A stretch of DNA of 8,355 nt, from contig JAKIZQ010000045.1 of assembly GCA_022707945.1 (NCBI GenBank), positions 1 through 8,355 of the forward strand, read 5' to 3'. This stretch comes from Bdellovibrionales bacterium. GTDB lineage: Bacteria > Bdellovibrionota > JAFGOL01. The translations under genes were made by a program, and so were the position numbers. The notes under the pieces were generated by a model. The model worked only from the letters and a program-made list of their open reading frames with translations, was not told the DNA's origin and did no database searches. Of this stretch, positions 1 through 6,903 are shown in pieces; position 1 is the stretch's first letter; each line of letters begins with the position of its first letter.

Positions 1-47
1 GTCTACGAAACCAACGGTCAGGGGTTCGACTCCCTTCCGGCGCGCCA
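1..47 (+). tRNA. tRNA-Arg(ACG), 3' part, 5' part outside the window
   Basis: The anticodon loop CTACGAA at 3-9 carries anticodon ACG at 5-7. It is followed by the 3' anticodon strand ACCAA (10-14), a five-base variable region (15-19), a T arm AGGGG/TTCGACT/CCCTT (20-36), the 3' acceptor strand CCGGCGC (37-43), discriminator G44 and an encoded CCA (45-47). The first two bases (GT) fit the end of the expected 5' anticodon strand TTGGT. An ACG anticodon in bacteria is normally converted to ICG by the deaminase TadA and reads CGU, CGC and CGA. The D arm and 5' acceptor strand are missing only because the window starts inside the gene. Confidence 0.93.
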
Positions 48-61
48 TTGGTAATTATTTC

Positions 62-91
62 TTGACAAATATTGTTAAATTTTAATATATT
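62..91 (+). promoter_or_regulatory. sigma70-type promoter for the TPR protein gene
   Basis: A perfect -35 box TTGACA lies at 62-67 and a -10 box TATATT (5 of 6 consensus bases) at 86-91, with an 18-bp spacer. It sits between the end of tRNA-Arg and the TPR gene, so the TPR gene need not depend on tRNA read-through. A ribosome binding site AGAGGA follows at 116-121, ten bases before the ATG. Confidence 0.7.
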
Positions 92-131
92 CGTTCTCGT
101 TATTCTTGATATATAAGAGGACGAATAATAA

Positions 132-1349
132 ATGACAAAGCAATTCACTATATACAGTTTGATGATTAGCCTACTATTATCGTCAAATTTGCTCTTTGCT
201 AATGTAGAAAAAACGACCGCCCACATGATAATAGAAGCTGAAAGTGAAATAGCAGCCACATTACCAAATTATGGTGAACTGGACAAAATACTAGACGAGA
301 TAAAACAAGAAATTTCAGCAATACTTCTAGAAAATACAAAACTGAACAGAAGAATGGCTACAAAAGTACTTAATTCCATCCATCTTATATTAAAGGAAAA
401 GGGATTCAGATTTAAAACAACAGATCTTTTATCAGAGGCTGTAAACTATTGTAAAGATGATCATTGCTACTATTCAGATTGTGATACTAATAGTTTTATT
501 TATTACGCTGTGCTCAATGATATTCTAGGACAAAAAGTAAGTCTCATCTCTAGATGGAAACACATGTACATAAGATGGTACCTCTATAACGACACCTATA
601 TTAATTGGGAAACAACTTCTGGATTTGAAATATCAGAAGAAGACTATCTTAAATTATTTGAAAGCAAAACGACAGATGAACTAAAAACACCGACAGAGGT
701 TATTTCATCGGTATACTACACACAGGGAATAATCAATAACATAAAAAAAGAATACATAAAGGCCCTTGGTTTCTTAAACAAGGCTGTTAGTATGGCCCCT
801 AATGCTTCTAAATATTATAATGAAAGAGGTGTTGTTAATTATAGATTAGATAAACTGGAAGATTCAATATTAGATTATACAAAAGCAATAGAGTTAGCTC
901 CTGAAGAAGTTGCTTACTACAGTAACAGAGCCATCTCACACCACATGGTAGGCAATAATGAAGAGGCCATACTCGATTTTAGTAAAGCAATAGAATTGGA
1001 CCCAAAAGAAGCATCATACTACGGCAACAGAGGGATATCATACTATATCATCGGTAACTATAAACAGGCTATAAAAGACTTCTCTTCTGCATTATATATT
1101 GATCCAACTAACGCAGGATACTACGCAGGCAGAGGTGCCTGCTATTATGCAATGAGTAAATACAGAAAAAGTATATACGATATGGGCATTGCAATAAGAA
1201 TAAACCCTAACAATCCAGATTATTATTATGTTCGTGCAATGGCTTATGAAGCAATTAATAAGACTATAGAAGCTTCTTTAGATAAATCTCGTTCACAGAA
1301 CTTAAGAGAAGTTTCTTCCAGTTTATCTGTTAAACCAGACTCTGAGTAA
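132..1349 (+). CDS. Exported TPR protein with transglutaminase-like N-terminal domain
   Basis: A 405-residue protein. Residues 1-23 form a Sec signal peptide (short charged start, hydrophobic stretch to about 22, likely cut after LFA), so it acts outside the cytoplasm. Residues about 30-190 resemble the transglutaminase-like / SirB1-type fold often found before TPRs: C117 opens a helix (DCDTNSFIYY), H144 lies in KHMYIRW, and N158-W159-E160 sit in NWETTSG, in the order expected of a Cys-His-Asp/Asn triad. Residues about 193-370 carry five or more regular 34-residue TPRs (pattern YYxNRGxxYYxxGxYxxAIxDxxxAIxxxP), a protein-binding scaffold. C107, C112 and C117 form an unusual CX4CX4C cluster. 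AGAGGA precedes the ATG by ten bases, supporting the start. The last 35 codons overlap the methyltransferase on the other strand. Enzyme activity and partner are unknown; TPR assignment is firm, the catalytic domain is inference from motif order. Confidence 0.9.
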   Translation: MTKQFTIYSLMISLLLSSNLLFANVEKTTAHMIIEAESEIAATLPNYGELDKILDEIKQEISAILLENTKLNRRMATKVLNSIHLILKEKGFRFKTTDLLSEAVNYCKDDHCYYSDCDTNSFIYYAVLNDILGQKVSLISRWKHMYIRWYLYNDTYINWETTSGFEISEEDYLKLFESKTTDELKTPTEVISSVYYTQGIINNIKKEYIKALGFLNKAVSMAPNASKYYNERGVVNYRLDKLEDSILDYTKAIELAPEEVAYYSNRAISHHMVGNNEEAILDFSKAIELDPKEASYYGNRGISYYIIGNYKQAIKDFSSALYIDPTNAGYYAGRGACYYAMSKYRKSIYDMGIAIRINPNNPDYYYVRAMAYEAINKTIEASLDKSRSQNLREVSSSLSVKPDSE

Positions 1350-1918
1350 AAATCATAATATTTCTTTATCCAGTCAAAAGTAACAGCAGAATAAAAAACA
1401 ACATGTGTAATATCTTTGTGATACCACCAATAAACAAATTCTTTTGGGACCATCTGTGTGCTTATTGCTAAAACTCCACCTTTTTTTAAAAGAGAACGAA
1501 GCTGTTTAAATTCGTTAGCGGGGTCATGAAAATGCTCAACAACTTCACAACAGGTTACAAAATCATATTTACCTTGTAATAATTTTTTATCGTTAAAAAA
1601 GAATGGATCATAGTTCAAACATTCAAAACCTTGTTGTTTAATTAACTCAGATAAAGCTGGCACTGGGCCACAACCATAATCAAGACCAACAGCATCTTTA
1701 TTTAGTATCTTTGCTAAAGGATCAACCAAGTTAAGAAGAAAACTCTTATAACCTTCATTCTCTAAAGAATTATTATGTTCAAGATAACGAGCTCTTTCTA
1801 CTTCTCTTGATGGCCAAACTTTTGGGTCTTTAAACACAAGACTACACTCTTTACAGCCATAAAAAACGGGCTCATTGAAAAGAAAAACATTATTTGAACG
1901 ACATAACGGACAGTTCAT
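1244..1918 (-). CDS. Class I SAM-dependent methyltransferase with N-terminal zinc ribbon
   Basis: A 224-residue protein. C3/C6 and C22/C25 form a CxxC...CxxC zinc ribbon, the usual opening of this subfamily. The Rossmann methyltransferase core follows: motif I LDYGCG at 79-84, acidic D104 after strand 2, YDFVTCCEVVEHF at 118-130 and LKKGGVLAIST at 145-154. The stretch WWYHKDITHVVFYSAVTFDW (164-183) is typical of related small-molecule and glycan methyltransferases. I chose the ATG at 1918 because it starts directly at the zinc ribbon; an in-frame GTG at 1975 would add 19 residues unlike the family and has no ribosome binding site. The 1918 start also lacks a strong Shine-Dalgarno. Residues 190-224 lie in the overlap with the convergent TPR gene and look unlike the usual short family ending, so this tail may be a read-on after loss of the original stop. 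The substrate is unknown. Confidence 0.85.
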   Translation of the reverse strand: MNCPLCRSNNVFLFNEPVFYGCKECSLVFKDPKVWPSREVERARYLEHNNSLENEGYKSFLLNLVDPLAKILNKDAVGLDYGCGPVPALSELIKQQGFECLNYDPFFFNDKKLLQGKYDFVTCCEVVEHFHDPANEFKQLRSLLKKGGVLAISTQMVPKEFVYWWYHKDITHVVFYSAVTFDWIKKYYDFYSESGLTDKLEETSLKFCERDLSKEASIVLLIAS

Positions 1919-1991
1919 AAAGTCCACGCTTGTAAAAAAAAGATTGCGAGTATTTTTGTTTAAGACGAGGTGCACAAAGCGAAGCGACTAA

Positions 1992-2011
1992 GGCGTATAT
2001 AAACATACGCC
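1992..2011. repeat. Perfect inverted repeat in the tRNA-Ser / methyltransferase spacer
   Basis: GGCGTAT (1992-1998) and ATACGCC (2005-2011) are perfect complements around a six-base loop, giving a stable 7-bp stem. No T run follows on either strand, so it is not a standard intrinsic terminator. It lies in a 120-bp spacer downstream of tRNA-Ser whose base composition is richer in GC than its surroundings. Possible roles are a tRNA 3' processing or transcript-stabilising hairpin, or one copy of a dispersed palindromic repeat. Confidence 0.6.
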
Positions 2012-2037
2012 GCAGGAGATGAGAAAGACAAAGCAAG

Positions 2038-2131
<94 letters not shown>

Positions 2132-2146
2132 GGCCAAGACCAAAAT

Positions 2147-2175
2147 CTTATATTCATAAATACCAGTGTTGTCAA
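2147..2175 (-). promoter_or_regulatory. Promoter of tRNA-Ser
   Basis: On the minus strand a perfect -35 TTGACA (2175-2170), a 17-bp spacer and a -10 TATAAG (2152-2147, 5 of 6) end 15 bases before the first base of the tRNA. Spacing and box quality are near ideal, as expected for a stable-RNA promoter. The lipoprotein gene ends only 19 bases upstream of the -35, with no visible terminator between them, so some read-through from the secretin unit is also possible. Confidence 0.82.
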
Positions 2176-2194
2176 TTACAGCCCTATATAAGCC

Positions 2195-3415
2195 TTAATA
2201 AAGTCCCCTGCCGTTGTAGAAATTCATCATTATCCCTACTAGGAAAGCCCTATTATTATACCCTGAAGATTTTGACATATTATAAGAAAACCTTATACCA
2301 TCTATGAAATCCAACGGTTTTTCTGCAAAGGTATAACCAGCATTAAACCCAAGGTCCATCCCTGCCTCATTAATATCGCTGCTAACCCAGAAAGCACCAC
2401 CACCAAAACCAAGATATAAGCCCTTATATAACTGAAGCTCTACCCTTCCTCCTGTCCTAAAGAACGTCATAGAAAAAGGCCTTGCAAAAGAAAGTTCAAA
2501 ATATGGTTCAAGATATACTATATATCCAAGATACACTAAAGGAGTATAACCAAGATACCAGCTATAATACCTATCAGGAAGTTCTTTGAACTTAGAATAT
2601 TCAAAACCAGTAATAAACCTAAGAAGTCCTGTAGAAATAGTCGTATATTCCCAAGGATCAACTTCTTGAGGATCAGAAGAAAGACTTTCCACCAATTCTT
2701 TTCTTTCCGCTCTCTTTATCTTTACAGGATCACGAGACACATAAATCTCTTTAGTTCCATCATATGTAGCATCAACTACTACATACTCATCTTTCTCAAT
2801 ACTACCGTCGTAAATATTTTTAGTTTTACTGTCTGTTGACATAAAATATGTTAAAGAGCCATAAAAACAAGCTATCTTGGTGCTCTTATAATCACTGGCG
2901 TGCTTAACTATAAAATCAGCTTTATTTGAGCTAACAGCAACGTTAGGTGTGTGAACCTCTAGTTTAACTTTTTTACTACCAGAACTTACATCAGACCTTA
3001 TACTACCAGATAAAACTCTTAATTTTATATATGTAATATCGTTAATAAGTTCGTAATTCTCCACTTTTAAGACGGTACTAGGTGCTATGATTATCTCAGT
3101 CCCATCATTAAATCTTAATTTAGCTTCTCCAGATGCAAAGGTCTCTAGAACATCGTGCGTTTTGATATATTGATCAATATCCGCCATGAAGGATATTGCA
3201 ACATCACTGCCATGGTCTTCATATCTTTTTACCTCTAACTTTCCTTTAACATCTAGAATACGACCTATCCATTTGGGATCTACGTCTTTATCGTTCTTAT
3301 CATATTTTGGTTTAAGCAGTTCAATACCAGAAGGTTTATTAACGACAACATTTTGTGAAGAAGATGCACATCCAATAAAAACAACGGACAAAAATATAAT
3401 TGATATTTTTCTCAT
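2195..3415 (-). CDS. FecR-domain lipoprotein with predicted C-terminal outer-membrane beta-barrel
   Basis: A 406-residue lipoprotein. The signal peptide (1-15) ends in the lipobox VFIG|C16; residues after C16 are A, S, S, with no Asp at +2, which favours outer-membrane sorting. Residues about 50-190 match the FecR domain: DVLETFASGEAKLRFNDGTE at 88-107 fits the usual threshold-glycine-DG pattern, and TPNVAVSSNKADFIVKH at 156-172 corresponds to the usual TPxAxxxVRGTxFxV, here without the RGT core. A linker with charged residues (230-257) leads to about 140 residues rich in alternating aromatic/hydrophobic and polar residues with Gly and Tyr (290-406) and a terminal aromatic (Y406). I read this as a small beta-barrel, an inference from pattern only. 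The gene follows the secretion ATPase after a 20-bp gap, which suggests an envelope partner of the secretin. Function unknown. A weak GGGA ribosome binding site precedes the ATG. Confidence 0.85.
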   Translation of the reverse strand: MRKISIIFLSVVFIGCASSSQNVVVNKPSGIELLKPKYDKNDKDVDPKWIGRILDVKGKLEVKRYEDHGSDVAISFMADIDQYIKTHDVLETFASGEAKLRFNDGTEIIIAPSTVLKVENYELINDITYIKLRVLSGSIRSDVSSGSKKVKLEVHTPNVAVSSNKADFIVKHASDYKSTKIACFYGSLTYFMSTDSKTKNIYDGSIEKDEYVVVDATYDGTKEIYVSRDPVKIKRAERKELVESLSSDPQEVDPWEYTTISTGLLRFITGFEYSKFKELPDRYYSWYLGYTPLVYLGYIVYLEPYFELSFARPFSMTFFRTGGRVELQLYKGLYLGFGGGAFWVSSDINEAGMDLGFNAGYTFAEKPLDFIDGIRFSYNMSKSSGYNNRAFLVGIMMNFYNGRGLY

Positions 3416-3425
3416 GATTATCCCA

Positions 3426-3453
3426 ATTATAGCATTTAAATGATTTCTTCCAA
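3426..3453 (-). promoter_or_regulatory. Possible internal promoter before the lipoprotein gene
   Basis: On the minus strand a perfect -10 TATAAT (3431-3426) lies 16 bp after a weak -35 TTGGAA (3453-3448, 4 of 6), overlapping the end of the ATPase gene. The -10 ends only ten bases before the lipoprotein ATG, so a transcript from it would have almost no leader. It may be chance in AT-rich DNA. Confidence 0.3.
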
Positions 3454-4464
3454 CACATAGTTTTCAGCCTCTGCTCCTATTAACCTTTGTATGCTTGATA
3501 CTTTTCTTATAGAACCTTGACGCTCAAGGTAGACAACTATATCAACATTAGAGGCTATCCATGTACGAGCAACATTAACTGAAAGATTGGGATGTCCAAG
3601 GATGGCAAGCGTTTCTAGCCTTCTTAGTGCATCCCTACAGGAGTTGGCATGTATGGTGCACACCGTACCTTTGTGTCCGGTATTTATTGCATGTAAAAGG
3701 TCGTAAGCTTCTTCTCCTCTGACTTCCCCAACAATTATCCTGTCTGGTCTCATCCTTAACGCTGTCTTTACAAGGTCTCGTATTTTTACCTCAAAGGGAC
3801 AGTCTGGGGTTGGGAACCTAGATTCCAGTTTAATAACATGTTTTAATTTTATATTAAGCTCTGCCGTATCCTCTATGGTAACTATCCTTTCTTCCACTCC
3901 TGAATCTAAAAGACTATTGAACAAAACATTCACCAAAGTTGTTTTTCCTGTGCCTGTACCTCCACATATTATAATGTTCTTCTTATTCAATAGAGAATAC
4001 TTCATTGTATTAAACATAGAAGAGGAAAGCATGCCTGAACATATCAACGACTCAAAATTATCTATCCTATTAAGGTGTTTCCTTATCGTTAGCAAAGGTC
4101 CACTTAAAGATACTGGCGGAACTACTATATTACACCTATACCCTCCTCTTAGCTTACCATCAAAAATTGGATGTAAAAAATCTATGTTCCTTGAATTTAT
4201 CTGTGAAACCTTATCTATAAATTTGCTAATATCTTTAGGGTCTAAACACAAATTAAGGTCTTTTAATGCTCCATTTACTTCTATATAAGTTCCTCTATTG
4301 CTGTTTATCATCAGTTCAGTAAATTCATCGTCTTTAATACGCTCCATTAACACAGCTCCAAAACAAGATTCTAAAATGTCAGTCCCATCATCAAACACCT
4401 CATTCACGCCAGCACTACCGCCACATAGTAATTGATCTATTACCTTGGTTTCCAATGTATTCAT
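3436..4464 (-). CDS. cpaF: CpaF/TadA-family secretion ATPase
   Basis: A 342-residue cytoplasmic hexameric ATPase of the GspE/VirB11 superfamily, the motor that drives Tad pilus assembly or a related type II/IV export step. The N-terminal domain (about 45-130) carries the family signs LMINSNRGTYIEVNG and HPIFDGKLRGGYRCNIVVPP, then LTIRKH. The motor domain has Walker A GGTGTGKTT (168-176, K174), Asp box TIEDTAEL (196-203), Walker B RIIVGEVRGEEA (242-253, catalytic E247) and His box GHKGTVCTIHANS (263-275). RMRPD at 238-241 and the TIHANS signature point to CpaF/TadA rather than PilB or GspE, which usually also carry a zinc tetracysteine motif absent here. At 342 residues it is shorter than typical CpaF because the extra N-terminal helices are reduced. 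Its ATG overlaps the secretin stop as ATGA, with GGAGAG just upstream, so the two are translationally coupled. No platform or pilin gene is adjacent. Confidence 0.92.
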   Translation of the reverse strand: MNTLETKVIDQLLCGGSAGVNEVFDDGTDILESCFGAVLMERIKDDEFTELMINSNRGTYIEVNGALKDLNLCLDPKDISKFIDKVSQINSRNIDFLHPIFDGKLRGGYRCNIVVPPVSLSGPLLTIRKHLNRIDNFESLICSGMLSSSMFNTMKYSLLNKKNIIICGGTGTGKTTLVNVLFNSLLDSGVEERIVTIEDTAELNIKLKHVIKLESRFPTPDCPFEVKIRDLVKTALRMRPDRIIVGEVRGEEAYDLLHAINTGHKGTVCTIHANSCRDALRRLETLAILGHPNLSVNVARTWIASNVDIVVYLERQGSIRKVSSIQRLIGAEAENYVLEEII

Positions 4465-5804
4465 AACTCTCCATTACCGTCATTAAAAGTCTCTATGAGC
4501 AGGCTCTCAAGTTTTTTATCTAGAAAAAGTTCTTCACTATTTAACCGTATGGAAGGGGTCACTATAACAGCCAACTCTGTAGAATTAGTGCTACTACTGT
4601 TGTTAGCAAAGATGTCAGATAGCACAGGTATATCGGATATAACAGGAAGCCCTCCTGTAGTTTTAGAGTTTATACGACTTACAAGCCCTGATATGACAAC
4701 AGATCGACCACTATCCATGGTTACGACTGTCTTTACACCACGTATCAACAAACTCGGTGTTTCATTTTTTGAGTTACTATCATCAAGAGAGCTGAACTGG
4801 CTGGAAATACTCAGTTCCACAATCTCTTCGTTAATGACCTTTGGTGTAAAGTTCAACAAAACACCATAATCTTTCCAATCCATAGTAGAACTATATCTTG
4901 AACTCAGCTTTATTGGGATAGAACCACCAACATGAAAATCAGCAGTTTCTCCGTCGTTAGAACTAAGGCTAGGATTGGATAATATCTTTGCAGATCCTCT
5001 ACCATCATATAAATGGAGCACACTATCTATTTGTATGTTGGATAGCACCGTATGTCTTGATACAGAAAATTCAGAAGGTGTCTCAAGTCCAAGCTCCCTT
5101 TTATCAGAATTATTAAGTTCCACTATTTTTACGTCTATATCTATTTGATATGGTATGTATCTAATATCCATCCTGGCTTGTGGATATGTAGTCTTAATAT
5201 ATTGTTCTGCGTGCTCTATTGACCTTTTTGATCTTGAGTTAGCCTCTATTATCATAAAACCATCTGTCTGCCTTATGTTAATTCCATAGAGCCCAAGTTC
5301 AAGCAACGATGCTATTATTTTATTATGGATTTGATCAAAACCGATTCCCTCCATTTTTACATAACTCACTACATTTTTTTCTGAACTCGTGAGTTTGTTT
5401 ATTAGTTCAAGATCTTCTTTCTTATCTACATTACCTGTTATGTATACCGTATCAGCCGTGTTATTGACCTTAATCCCCTTAATACCTCTTAAAGCATCTT
5501 TTATTCCTGCCGATCTTCTAAAAACAGAAGCAGAAAGTACTGTGAACCTATACTTAAAAGCCTCCTTGGCTTCTGCTTTCCATATATAAAGAGTTGCGTT
5601 TCCCCTACCCCTTCCTTCTATAACAAGTAGTTTCTTATCTGCCTTATATACCTTTATTACCTTTTTATTTGATACCTCTACTTTTTTTATACCACTGGCA
5701 TCTATCCTAAATTTTTCACCAACATAGAGGCTATTTATGTCCGTAAGAACATCAAAGGCTCTTCCTTGACTCAATATTGATAAAATAACCATCAACAAGA
5801 ACAT
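4461..5804 (-). CDS. cpaC: CpaC/RcpA-like outer-membrane secretin
   Basis: A 447-residue protein expected to form the outer-membrane ring through which a Tad pilus or secreted substrate passes. After a short hydrophobic leader (1-16, possible cut after GRA, but with no basic residue before the hydrophobic stretch) comes the pilus-formation N-terminal domain (about 20-90: SLYVGEKFRIDASG, VIEGRGRGNATLYIW). A BON domain covers about 97-150 and a second BON-like or secretin N domain about 157-216. The secretin domain runs from about 222 to 420, with SAKILSNPSLSSNDGETADF (271-290), HVGGSIPI (291-298), GVLLNFTPKV (314-323), VVISGLVSRINS (369-380), GLPVISDIPVLSDIF (385-399) and TELAVIVTPSI (409-419). 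The size suits the Tad/CpaC class rather than the longer GspD or PilQ. The ATG at 5804 is the first possible start after an in-frame stop; M5 is an alternative. It heads the three-gene unit secretin, ATPase, FecR lipoprotein. Confidence 0.92.
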   Translation of the reverse strand: MFLLMVILSILSQGRAFDVLTDINSLYVGEKFRIDASGIKKVEVSNKKVIKVYKADKKLLVIEGRGRGNATLYIWKAEAKEAFKYRFTVLSASVFRRSAGIKDALRGIKGIKVNNTADTVYITGNVDKKEDLELINKLTSSEKNVVSYVKMEGIGFDQIHNKIIASLLELGLYGINIRQTDGFMIIEANSRSKRSIEHAEQYIKTTYPQARMDIRYIPYQIDIDVKIVELNNSDKRELGLETPSEFSVSRHTVLSNIQIDSVLHLYDGRGSAKILSNPSLSSNDGETADFHVGGSIPIKLSSRYSSTMDWKDYGVLLNFTPKVINEEIVELSISSQFSSLDDSNSKNETPSLLIRGVKTVVTMDSGRSVVISGLVSRINSKTTGGLPVISDIPVLSDIFANNSSSTNSTELAVIVTPSIRLNSEELFLDKKLESLLIETFNDGNGEL

Positions 5805-5898
5805 ATAAAAGTAAAATGCAAAAGATTACCCAAGCCCCAATACATATCCGTTATATTTTTATGTGGCGAATATTGATAAGCACTGATATTAAACAGCC
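5805..5898. promoter_or_regulatory. Divergent intergenic region between secretin and ccdA genes
   Basis: These 94 bp separate two divergent start codons and must hold the promoters for both unless transcripts start inside the genes. On the minus strand TATAAC (5855-5850) could be a -10 for the secretin unit, with a poor -35 TTATCA (5879-5874) 18 bp upstream. On the plus strand TATATT (5852-5857) could serve ccdA, but no matching -35 is visible. Neither start codon has a clear Shine-Dalgarno. I see no operator-like palindrome. Confidence 0.35.
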
Positions 5899-6903
5899 AT
5901 GAATATATTTACTATTTATTTAGCTGGCGTACTTAGCTTTTTTTCTCCATGCATGCTCCCCATGATACCCGTATACTTTTATGCAATGATGGAAGAAACT
6001 CCTTTTGAAAGAAAAAAGCTCTTCCTAAGAGGGTTTCTCTTTTGTACAGGCTTTATCAGTATATTCATCTTAATGGGCCTTGGTGTTGGCGGATTAAGTT
6101 CATTGGTCGTAAAACACAAAATGCTCATCAACCTAATAGCAGGAATAATCATACTCATACTTGCATTAGACTTTTTAGATATTATTAAGATATCAGTCCT
6201 ACAAAAAAACTATTCGCCTAGATATTCAAAACTAAAAACATCAGCTCCGCTATTAAATTCATTCATACTTGGATTATTGTTCGCGCTTACATGGTCACCT
6301 TGTATTGGTGCTGTACTCGGTGGGATCTTGACCTATGTTTCTGCAGTAAGTCACACAGCTACTAAAGGTGCTCTATACCTTTTAATCTATGGACTTGGTG
6401 TTTCAACACCATTGCTTATAGGAGCCATCTTCTTTGATAAACTTCAAGGTTTCTCTACTAGGAACAAACTCTTTATCACGACTATAAAAAAGATCTTAGG
6501 ACTTGTTCTCATATTGTTCTCGCTGACATTGTTCTCTACTGTATTAAAATTTGCAGACGTACAAACAAAGAAAGAGCTAGAACATGCAAGCAAAGTATTA
6601 ACACCCAATGAACTTCCACTTTTCTTAAGTATAATAGAACCTAGTTGTACGAGCTGTAAAAAAGGCTCTTTAATAATTGAAGAACTTAAGAAAACATGTG
6701 GAGATAAACTCGTCGAATTCAGGGAAGTGGACATTAAAAATCCTAATTATGCATATATAGCAATAGAGCTTGGAATAATGGGAACACCAACCTACATAAT
6801 AATAGACAAAAATGGCAAAGAATTAATACGCTATGCTGGTGAACAAAAGAAAGAAACCATCAATGAGGCTATAAAGAAAATAACCGGCAAAGGCTGTCTT
6901 TAA
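5899..6903 (+). CDS. CcdA/DsbD-type membrane thiol transporter fused to a periplasmic thioredoxin domain
   Basis: A 334-residue inner-membrane protein. Residues 1-217 form about six membrane segments of the CcdA/DsbD-beta family, with the two redox cysteines in their conserved settings: SFFSPCMLP (C18) and TWSPCIGAVLGG (C135). These pass electrons from cytoplasmic thioredoxin across the membrane. After a linker (218-238) a thioredoxin-fold domain (239-330) follows, with active site SCTSC (C250/C253) and the cis-proline motif GTPTYI (P297). By topology this domain should be periplasmic, giving an in-cis acceptor comparable to DsbD-gamma. It likely supplies reductant for cytochrome c maturation or disulfide repair. 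C267 and C333 are extra cysteines of unknown role. An in-frame stop just upstream makes the ATG at 5899 the first possible start; there is no Shine-Dalgarno. It stands alone on the plus strand and its stop shares bases with that of plsC. Confidence 0.9.
   Translation: MNIFTIYLAGVLSFFSPCMLPMIPVYFYAMMEETPFERKKLFLRGFLFCTGFISIFILMGLGVGGLSSLVVKHKMLINLIAGIIILILALDFLDIIKISVLQKNYSPRYSKLKTSAPLLNSFILGLLFALTWSPCIGAVLGGILTYVSAVSHTATKGALYLLIYGLGVSTPLLIGAIFFDKLQGFSTRNKLFITTIKKILGLVLILFSLTLFSTVLKFADVQTKKELEHASKVLTPNELPLFLSIIEPSCTSCKKGSLIIEELKKTCGDKLVEFREVDIKNPNYAYIAIELGIMGTPTYIIIDKNGKELIRYAGEQKKETINEAIKKITGKGCL

Noticed and set aside
1919..1975. GTG start for the methyltransferase giving 243 residues
   Set aside because: The extra 19 residues precede the zinc ribbon, have no family support, and the GTG lacks a ribosome binding site. 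The ATG at 1918 fits the family better.
1992..2011. Intrinsic terminator for tRNA-Ser
   Set aside because: The stem is good but no T run follows it on the minus strand, so it does not meet the usual definition.
3436..4464. VirB11 of a type IV secretion system
   Set aside because: Coupling to a CpaC-like secretin and absence of any other VirB gene favour the CpaF/TadA group.
4432..4869. Plus-strand open frame of 145 codons
   Set aside because: It lies wholly opposite the secretin gene and the start of the ATPase gene, has low-complexity Ser/Leu-rich translation, and no ribosome binding site. It is an antisense shadow.
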